Positions 6,463 through 12,027 of a stretch of DNA of 12,027 nt are shown in pieces. The stretch comes from JAPYTY01 sp036338435 (GTDB lineage: Bacteria; Acidobacteriota; UBA6911; RPQK01; JADFOI01). Where the stretch lies: the NCBI GenBank assembly GCA_036338435.1, contig JAYZCG010000001.1:1-12027 (forward strand). The letters are read 5' to 3'. Within the stretch, counting starts at the first letter, position 1; every line of letters starts with the position of its first letter. The notes under the pieces are model-generated. The model did no database searches. It was not told the DNA's origin and saw only the letters and a list, made by a program, of their open reading frames with translations. The position numbers and the translations under genes were made by a program.

Positions 6463-7715
6463 CACAGTTAAACCAATCAGTTTGGGGCCATTCCTCCGAA
6501 CAAACAAAGTCACACCCAACAAATTGGAAGACTTCCCTGGCCCGCCGTGCCTTTTTCTCTCTTTTGAGCAAGATCCAGTACGGTCACCTCTTGATTCTAG
6601 ATGGGAATGAAAGCTTTGTTTTTGGCGGGGCAAAGTCCAGAGAGATCAGTGCCACCATTCGAATCCTTGACCCGTCATTTTATCTTTTAGCCCTTCTACG
6701 GGGAAGTATCGGCGCCGCTGAGGCCTACATGAAGGGGTATTGGCACTGTGAAAACCTCACTGAAGTGGTACGACTGTTTATTCGTAATCAAGACCTGCTG
6801 AAGGGTTTCGAGGGTGGCATCGCCCATCTGGGCACTGCGACCTATCAACTCCATCACCGGTTTCGTAAAAACACCCGTCGAGGTAGCAAACACAATATTT
6901 CAAATCACTATGATCTGGGAAACGACTTCTTCGCTCTCTTCTTAGGTCCAGGCATGAGCTATTCGTGCGAGGTGTTCCCAAAAAACGATAGCTCCATGGC
7001 GGAAGCATCGCGGGAGAAAAATGACCGTATCTGTCGCAAACTAAAGTTGTCCGAACAGGATCATCTTCTAGAGATTGGTAGTGGCTGGGGCTCTTTTGCC
7101 CTTCACGCTGCCCGCTACTATGGTTGCCGTGTCACCACCACTACAATCTCTCAGCAGCAGTATGACTGGACTTTGCGCTTGGTCCATAAGGCTGAACTCG
7201 CAAACCTGATCACCGTTTCACTCAAGGATTACCGAAATTTGGAGGGACACTACAGCAAACTGGCTTCCATCGAAATGATCGAGGCAGTGGGACATGAATA
7301 TCTGAAAACCTATTTTCAAAAATGTAGCCAACTGCTTGATCCGGGAGGACGGATGGTGATCCAGAGTATCGCTATGGCAGATCGTCACTTCGAGAACTAC
7401 CGCCAATCGGTGGACTTCATTCAGAGCTATATATTCCCGGGTTGTGCCTTACCTTCGGTCGGGCGAATCGTTGAAACAATAGCAAAAAAAACTGATCTTG
7501 CCATCCTAGGGCTTGAAGACATCACAAGCCATTATCCTCCGACCTTGCGAAACTGGAGAACAAGATTCTTAGCCCGAGTGGATCAGGTTCGATCCCTTGG
7601 ATACTCAGATAATTTTATCCGCATGTGGGAGTTTTATTTCTGCTACTGCGAAGCAGGATTCTTGGAACGACACATTCAAAACTTCCAATTCAGTTTCGCG
7701 AAGCCCAGCTACTAA
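6459..7715 (+). CDS. CFA-synthase-family SAM-dependent fatty acid methyltransferase
   Basis: A 418-residue cytoplasmic, membrane-associated enzyme that transfers a methyl(ene) group from SAM to a double bond of phospholipid acyl chains. The N-terminal lipid-binding part (about 30-140) is followed by the Rossmann domain with motif I LEIGSGWGS (204-212), NHYDLGNDFF (149-158), MSYSCEVF with Cys170, and IEAVGHEY with Glu275. Cys and Glu match E. coli CFA bicarbonate-site residues Cys139 and Glu239, but E. coli His266 appears replaced by Gln302 (VIQSIA), by my alignment from memory. Such a change may favour methylation or methylene addition over cyclopropanation (inference). FPGCALPSVGRI (326-337) is a typical family segment. 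Start overlaps the previous stop by 4 bp. It is longer than, and clearly different from, the second methyltransferase at 9049. Confidence 0.9.
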   Translation: MTQLNQSVWGHSSEQTKSHPTNWKTSLARRAFFSLLSKIQYGHLLILDGNESFVFGGAKSREISATIRILDPSFYLLALLRGSIGAAEAYMKGYWHCENLTEVVRLFIRNQDLLKGFEGGIAHLGTATYQLHHRFRKNTRRGSKHNISNHYDLGNDFFALFLGPGMSYSCEVFPKNDSSMAEASREKNDRICRKLKLSEQDHLLEIGSGWGSFALHAARYYGCRVTTTTISQQQYDWTLRLVHKAELANLITVSLKDYRNLEGHYSKLASIEMIEAVGHEYLKTYFQKCSQLLDPGGRMVIQSIAMADRHFENYRQSVDFIQSYIFPGCALPSVGRIVETIAKKTDLAILGLEDITSHYPPTLRNWRTRFLARVDQVRSLGYSDNFIRMWEFYFCYCEAGFLERHIQNFQFSFAKPSY

Positions 7716-7743
7716 AAGGGACTTCTTGCCGAGACAACACGCC

Positions 7744-8262
7744 ATGATTCATGCCCTGGTAAACCTGGTGGGATTTCAAATAGGCTGGCTAGCCTGTGTG
7801 TGTGGGGCTGCCTCCGGCTGGCCCTGGGTGGGCCCAATAGTTGTTGCAGTACTACTAGTTACGCATCTCATCCGGATGAATGTTGCTCGCAAGGAACTAC
7901 AGTTTATTTGTACCGTTGCTCTGTTGGGTTGGTTGATCGACACCATGCAGGGGGCTTTGGGAACCTTGTCTTTTTCAGGCAACCCCTTCCCAGATTGGAT
8001 CAGCCCCCCCTGGATGGTAGCCCTTTGGATCAATTTTGCCCTCACATTGCATGTATCTCTGGCCTGGCTTCTGGGACGATATTGGCTAGGATCCATGTTG
8101 GGAGCATTAGGAGGACCTCTGGCTTATTGGACAGGATCCCATACTGAGGCAATACATCTTGGAGACAACCTGCCGATGAGTCTCTTGATTCTGGCACTTC
8201 TATGGGGGGGGATCGTTCCGGTGCTTATCTTGTTAGCACAACGGACTCACTCAAATGCTTAA
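7744..8262 (+). CDS. DUF2878 family membrane protein
   Basis: A 172-residue, very hydrophobic protein with about five or six transmembrane segments. The start MIHALVNLVGFQIGWLACV, the segment LIDTMQGALGTLSF (about 61-74) and PPWMVALWINFALTLHVSLA (about 85-104) fit DUF2878. The function of the family is unknown; it recurs next to CFA-like and DUF1295 genes and presumably works in the membrane with those enzymes. ATG 7744, 28 bp after the previous stop, gives the usual length; the frame is open further upstream but that part overlaps the methyltransferase. Its last 8 bases overlap the next gene. It may be an accessory membrane subunit, but no catalytic motif is visible. Confidence 0.8.
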   Translation: MIHALVNLVGFQIGWLACVCGAASGWPWVGPIVVAVLLVTHLIRMNVARKELQFICTVALLGWLIDTMQGALGTLSFSGNPFPDWISPPWMVALWINFALTLHVSLAWLLGRYWLGSMLGALGGPLAYWTGSHTEAIHLGDNLPMSLLILALLWGGIVPVLILLAQRTHSNA

Positions 8263-9052
8263 CCCCACTGAACAAATTACCCTAGCTGGCCTTCTTATGG
8301 CCGCCATAATGTTGTTCCTGTGGTTGTACCAACTACGTAGTCAGGACGCTGGAATCGTTGACTTAGGATGGAGTGTCGGTCTAGGTATTCTAGGTCTACT
8401 TTACGCCTTCACCGGTAGCGGTGATGTTACAAGGCGCCTTCTACTGGGCCTTATGTCCTCCTTCTGGTCAGCACGGTTGGCCTTCTATCTTTACCTCAGG
8501 AATCGAAACCGGCCAGAAGATGGTCGCTACAAAATAATTAGACAGACCTGGGGTAGTAGAGTGCAGCCTTTTTTTTTCATCTTTTTTCAAGCTCAGGCCC
8601 TGCTGGATGTACTCCTTTCGTTGCCTTTTCTAGTGGTGTCCCATTACAGCCAACCCCCATTAGGCTGGGGCAGCGGCGTGGCCTTGCTGATCTGGCTAGT
8701 GGCCATAGCTGGGGAGTCGGTAGCAGATCGACAACTAGATCGATTTCGCTCAATCCCCTCCAATCAAGGAAAGACCTGTCGACGAGGTTTGTGGCGTTAC
8801 TCTCGCCATCCTAACTATTTTTTTGAGTGGCTTCACTGGTGGAGCTATGTGTTTTTGGCCTGGGGAGCACCCTATGGATGGGTTGCCCTAACAGGCCCCG
8901 TGCTAATGTTTTTTTTCTTGATCAAAGTGACGGGGATTCCTGCCACCGAGGAGCATGCCCTTAGGACCCGAGGAGACGAGTATCGATGTTATCAAAAAAC
9001 CACCAGCGCCTTTATTCCATGGTTTCCCAAAACTGAAGGAAAAGATCTATGA
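8255..9052 (+). CDS. DUF1295 membrane protein (steroid 5-alpha-reductase-like)
   Basis: A 265-residue inner-membrane protein with about six or seven helices. Its C-terminal part carries RYSRHPNYFFEWLHWWSY (about 182-199) and GIPATEEHALRTRGDEYRCY (about 228-247), the hallmark of DUF1295 and the wider steroid-5-alpha-reductase/isoprenylcysteine-methyltransferase-like fold. NGDxDAGIVDLGWS-like residues (QDAGIVDLGWS, about 30-40) are also family-typical. Relatives reduce C=C bonds with NADPH, so reduction of a modified acyl chain, such as an exomethylene intermediate, is a reasonable hypothesis but unproven. A run of nine T at about 8569-8577 lies inside VQPFFFIFF and keeps the frame. The start overlaps the previous gene by 8 bp and the stop overlaps the next start by 4 bp. 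Confidence 0.88.
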   Translation: MLNPTEQITLAGLLMAAIMLFLWLYQLRSQDAGIVDLGWSVGLGILGLLYAFTGSGDVTRRLLLGLMSSFWSARLAFYLYLRNRNRPEDGRYKIIRQTWGSRVQPFFFIFFQAQALLDVLLSLPFLVVSHYSQPPLGWGSGVALLIWLVAIAGESVADRQLDRFRSIPSNQGKTCRRGLWRYSRHPNYFFEWLHWWSYVFLAWGAPYGWVALTGPVLMFFFLIKVTGIPATEEHALRTRGDEYRCYQKTTSAFIPWFPKTEGKDL

Positions 9053-10080
9053 GATTTCTAATTGATTGGGCGGAACGTGGGTTACTTCCCAGCCCGCTGG
9101 TCCGGATTGGAATCCAGGGTCTCTTAGCACACCGCCTCCATCTAGAACGTGTCAGAACAAAAGAAGAGCACCGTCTCCGGTTGGAAAACACACTCCAGGA
9201 ACTCAGGAAAAGTCACATTGCTCTCTTTCCTGAAAAGGCCAACCGGCAACACTATGAGGTCCCAGTGGATTTTTTTAAGTGGGTATTAGGAGATTACCTC
9301 AAATACAGTAGTTGTTACTGGTTCGAGGGTGTGGACAATCTGTCGGAAGCAGAAGCTGCTATGCTCAAGCTTACCTGCGAACGAGCGGGCCTTGAGGATG
9401 GAATGGACATTTTAGAATTGGGTTGTGGCTGGGGTTCCCTAACGCTTTGGATGGCCCGTCATTATCCCCATAGCCGGATTTTATCCATGTCCAACTCTTA
9501 CAGTCAGCGAGAGTTTATTCAAGATCATTGTCGACGTCTTGGGTTTTCCAATGTTCAGGTTCTTACTGAGGATATTAACGACTTTGATACTGACCGCCTC
9601 TTTGACCGGATAGTTTCTGTGGAGATGCTTGAGCATGTCCGCAACTACCAACGTCTCTTCTCACGTTTGGCTCGCTGGCTTAACCCTCGAGGGCGACTGT
9701 TTGTACATGTCTTTTGCCACCGATACCTCTGTTATCCATTTGAAAACCAAGGGGCTACCGATTGGATGGGACAATATTTCTTCACAGGTGGGCTCATGCC
9801 CTCAGCAGACCTCTTCTCCTACTTTCAGGATGATCTAATGATAGAGCAACAGTGGTGGGTTGATGGCACTCATTACTCTCAAACTGCCCGAGCTTGGCTG
9901 GCCAACCTAAATCATAATCAAGAAAAAATCATGGACATTCTCCCAAGAGTGTATGGTTCTGCTAGCCGCCAGTGGCTCAACCGTTGGAGAATATTTTTCA
10001 TGGCGTGTGAGGAACTGTTTGGGTATCGTCAAGGTCAGGAGTGGGGGGTTTCTCATTACTGTTTTCAAAAAACCCATTGA
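9049..10080 (+). CDS. Second CFA-like SAM-dependent methyltransferase
   Basis: A 343-residue class I methyltransferase, last gene of the operon. NRQHYEVPVDFFKWVLG (65-81), YSSCYW (86-91), motif I ILELGCGWGS (121-130), and FDRIVSVEMLEHVRNY downstream define the CFA/coclaurine N-methyltransferase-like branch. The C-terminal half (HVFCHR, DWMGQYFFTGG, LNRWRIFFMACEELFGYR) is characteristic of proteins encoded beside DUF1295. It lacks the long N-terminal domain of the gene at 6459, so the two enzymes are not simple duplicates and probably carry out different methyl transfers on the same lipid, as separate methylases do in dimethyl furan fatty acid synthesis. The start is coupled to the DUF1295 stop (ATGA). 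A decayed inverted copy of its 3' end lies at about 150-345. Confidence 0.88.
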   Translation: MRFLIDWAERGLLPSPLVRIGIQGLLAHRLHLERVRTKEEHRLRLENTLQELRKSHIALFPEKANRQHYEVPVDFFKWVLGDYLKYSSCYWFEGVDNLSEAEAAMLKLTCERAGLEDGMDILELGCGWGSLTLWMARHYPHSRILSMSNSYSQREFIQDHCRRLGFSNVQVLTEDINDFDTDRLFDRIVSVEMLEHVRNYQRLFSRLARWLNPRGRLFVHVFCHRYLCYPFENQGATDWMGQYFFTGGLMPSADLFSYFQDDLMIEQQWWVDGTHYSQTARAWLANLNHNQEKIMDILPRVYGSASRQWLNRWRIFFMACEELFGYRQGQEWGVSHYCFQKTH

Positions 10081-10126
10081 AACTTCAGCAAATCTGGATG
10101 TTGCGTCCAAACGAGTGGAGTCCCTG
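9966..10126. repeat. Right copy of a diverged inverted repeat
   Basis: This segment, the last ~115 bases of the methyltransferase gene plus 46 bp after the stop, is repeated in reverse orientation at 150-292. Most bases match by eye, with gaps of 1, 2 and about 17 bases. Similarity stops sharply after gagtccctg (10118-10126 here; 150-158 there). The copies are nearly 10 kb apart. Confidence 0.75.
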
Positions 10127-10367
10127 CCTTATTTTCATTCCCCATCCATATCCGCTTCACCAGTTAGTCAAAGAGGCCTACGCTCCCGTATTCATTGAAG
10201 CGTCAAATGAGAAGTCAACTAAATGCCCCCATTTTTAGGGGGGGGGTAGGGGTCTTGTCTCAAAACAACATATACCTCAAACCCTGTAAATACGGGAAAG
10301 TCCCCCCTCACGTGCATGCTTTTTGTGTGAAAATTCTCAGAGAATAGTTTAGGGATAGTTCTGTCTC
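10081..10367. other. Convergent intergenic region with homopolymer-rich hairpin
   Basis: No convincing gene. The first 46 bp belong to the inverted repeat. CCCCC (10226-10230) can pair with GGGGG (10238-10242) around ATTTTTA; the G-run extends to nine and GGGG follows, so the structure may stop transcription from either side although no T-run is present. A short frame at 10041-10238 lacks a ribosome site and known motifs and is left uncalled. Confidence 0.4.
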
Positions 10368-12027
10368 TTACCGACTGAACATATAATTCCACTTCAACAC
10401 GAGTTGCCGATCTCGGACCTCCTCCAGACCCAAAGGATCACGGCGCAGATCATTGTATACCAGGTAAAGATCGCTTCCTGGACGGTAGATGAAGTGAAAG
10501 CGGATGCTGCTGTTGAATTCGCGCAGCTCGGAATTGTATTGCAAAAGTGTGCGCAGAGTCATTTGAGGTGAGAACGAATAGTCCAGCCGCAAGGTTCCCA
10601 GATTGACCTTGAAGTCGCCCCAGGGCAGCCTTCCATCATTGCGACGGAAACGCAGTTCCGCCGACAGTCGACTGGTAGCCCGGATGCCCAGGGTGACATC
10701 TGTATCCTTGCGGAATCCGTCGAAAAAGGTCTGCGGAGAATATCGCAGTTTGGTGTAGAGCCACCGAGAGGGATCGGTGTTGTATTGAAACACCCATTCC
10801 CCGAAAGTGTAGGTCCCCGAGGGGATAATCACGTCCTGTCTGATCGCGAAAGGATTGTCCAGAACCTCCAGATGGCTGTTGTAGTAAACATTGACATAGG
10901 ACCCGTCCTCCAAACGGAATCCGACCATGTGGTGCACCCTGCGGGTCACCAGCCGGTTGTGCTGGTCCGTGGTATAGGTAATGTTAATCATCGGTTCCAT
11001 TACCCGTATGTGAAACCGCTCAGGCCGGGGATTGTATTCGATGTGCACCTGCTTGGTCCGAATCCCTCTTCGAGGCACAAATCCTACTTCTGCATTGAAT
11101 TGGTCCTGAATGTCCATATAGGAGGCATATACATTCCAATTGGGGTCGCGGTAGGAGGCCCGACCGTGAAACGCCATATCTGAATCGGTGATCTCAGGCG
11201 TTGATGTCTTGGCCATAAATCCATTCACGGTAAGGTTGTTCGAGACCACAAGGGTCGTATCCAGGGCCATGGTTCGGTTGTAGTCAGAACCGTCCAGCTC
11301 CTGTTTATCAATCAATATTCCACCTACCTTGGAGCGGGACAGGATCTCCCGGCTGTAGCGAGCCACCAGAAAGTTCTCCCCGTTTTGCTCGAAGGCTTCC
11401 CTGGTCTGGATGTTCATCAAAGCGATGTTGTGTCGATTGACCCTTCCCGACAAGCGGGCTCCTGCCAGGATGGGGATAGGCTGACCCGTGGAGGACAGGC
11501 CGATTCGGCGGCTGAAGAAGAGCTGGGCCTCCTGGCGGCGGGTTCCTACGTTGAATTGTCCAGCATTCTCCAGAAAGAAATCTCTTTTCTCCGGGAAAAA
11601 GAGGCTGAATCGAGTGAGGTTGACTTGTTGCTCATCCACCTCCACTTGAGCAAAGTCGGTATTGGCGGTAAGATCCAGGTTCAGCGCCGAAGTGACGCCG
11701 TACTTGATGTCCAGGCCCATATCCGATGGTAGCGAGGTATTCTCATCCTCGCCCACACGCTGATAGTGAACGCTTCCCAGCATGAAAGGCGTGATCCGCA
11801 AATCCATTCCCTGATTCAAGGAACGTAACTCGGTCACCGTCCCGGCCAGGCTCACCCGGGTCAGTCCGTGCCCCTTGGGGATCGGAGCCCAGTACACCTG
11901 CTCGTTCTTGCGCCGAATGTTGCGCATGAAGTTGATACCCCAGGACTGCACCTCATCCTGCCGGAGACGAATGGTGGTGAGGGGAATCACAATCTCAGCG
12001 GTCCAGCCTTCCTCACTGCGCCGGGTC
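10368..12027 (-). CDS. DUF5916-type outer-membrane beta-barrel protein (5' end beyond window)
   Basis: The frame is open to the window edge, so the visible 552 residues are the C-terminal portion; the GTG at 11990 is internal because GWTAEIVIPLTTIRL upstream of and across it is the end of the CBM9-like domain that normally precedes the barrel. Family features follow: WGINFMRNIRRKNEQVYWAP, then FFPEKRDFFLENAGQFNVG and LFFSRRIG, then alternating beta-strands rich in aromatic residues to the terminal KWNYMFSR. These proteins are predicted outer-membrane barrels, often co-located with peptidase or TonB-dependent systems; their function is not established. A signal peptide should lie off-window. 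The gene is GC-richer than the left part and converges on the lipid operon. Nothing links it functionally to that operon. Confidence 0.85.
   Translation of the reverse strand, partial: TRRSEEGWTAEIVIPLTTIRLRQDEVQSWGINFMRNIRRKNEQVYWAPIPKGHGLTRVSLAGTVTELRSLNQGMDLRITPFMLGSVHYQRVGEDENTSLPSDMGLDIKYGVTSALNLDLTANTDFAQVEVDEQQVNLTRFSLFFPEKRDFFLENAGQFNVGTRRQEAQLFFSRRIGLSSTGQPIPILAGARLSGRVNRHNIALMNIQTREAFEQNGENFLVARYSREILSRSKVGGILIDKQELDGSDYNRTMALDTTLVVSNNLTVNGFMAKTSTPEITDSDMAFHGRASYRDPNWNVYASYMDIQDQFNAEVGFVPRRGIRTKQVHIEYNPRPERFHIRVMEPMINITYTTDQHNRLVTRRVHHMVGFRLEDGSYVNVYYNSHLEVLDNPFAIRQDVIIPSGTYTFGEWVFQYNTDPSRWLYTKLRYSPQTFFDGFRKDTDVTLGIRATSRLSAELRFRRNDGRLPWGDFKVNLGTLRLDYSFSPQMTLRTLLQYNSELREFNSSIRFHFIYRPGSDLYLVYNDLRRDPLGLEEVRDRQLVLKWNYMFSR

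Noticed and set aside
8569..8577. T-run in the DUF1295 gene as a frameshift site
   Set aside because: The frame is maintained and the hydrophobic phenylalanine-rich segment is family-like; no evidence of slippage.
10041..10238. Small ORF beginning inside the last methyltransferase gene
   Set aside because: It overlaps conserved coding sequence in another frame, has no ribosome site and no recognisable motif.
1..12027. CRISPR array, insertion sequence or phage genes
   Set aside because: No regularly spaced repeats, transposase-like or phage-like proteins were seen on either strand.

Overview
The window holds ordinary bacterial genes at moderate GC, with local shifts: roughly 1-3100 is AT-rich, while the desaturase and the right-hand outer-membrane gene are more GC-rich. 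The DUF5916-type outer-membrane protein at the right edge is a family I associate with Acidobacteriota, Gemmatimonadota and Bacteroidota, so an uncultured member of such a lineage is my best guess. The phylum is not proven by anything here.

Left part (1-3100), sulfur-related. A gene at 499-1884 encodes an MBL-fold persulfide dioxygenase fused to two rhodanese domains, the CstB architecture. Its frame is open for 461 residues except for one TGA at 1057-1059. That TGA falls exactly where the family has the Cys of its G-S-x-C-G-K/R motif, and a hairpin resembling a bacterial SECIS element follows it. I read the gene as a candidate selenoprotein, with a recent nonsense mutation as the alternative. 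Next come a tRNA-Lys(UUU) with an unusual G37 and a short YeiH-type putative sulfate/sulfite exporter. A persulfide oxidase that makes sulfite beside such a transporter would suit sulfide or persulfide detoxification.

Middle and right part (3157-10080), membrane-lipid modification. A three-histidine-box fatty acid desaturase reads leftward. Divergent from it runs a tight six-gene operon: FAD-dependent oxidoreductase, DUF1365, CFA-type methyltransferase, DUF2878 membrane protein, DUF1295 (steroid-5-alpha-reductase-like) and a second, distinct CFA-like methyltransferase. Gaps are a few bases or overlaps, apart from 28 bp before the DUF2878 gene. The set resembles clusters that modify unsaturated acyl chains already in phospholipids, such as the methylated/furan fatty acid pathway of alphaproteobacteria. 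The shared 195-bp promoter region contains a 21-bp tandem repeat overlapping a good candidate promoter for the desaturase.

Right edge (10368-12027). The 3' part of a large outer-membrane beta-barrel gene (DUF5916) on the minus strand, continuing beyond the window.

A decayed inverted copy of the 3' end of the last operon gene, plus about 45 bp past its stop, lies at about 150-345. The left and right ends of this roughly 10-kb block are therefore marked by a diverged inverted repeat, which points to past duplication or rearrangement.
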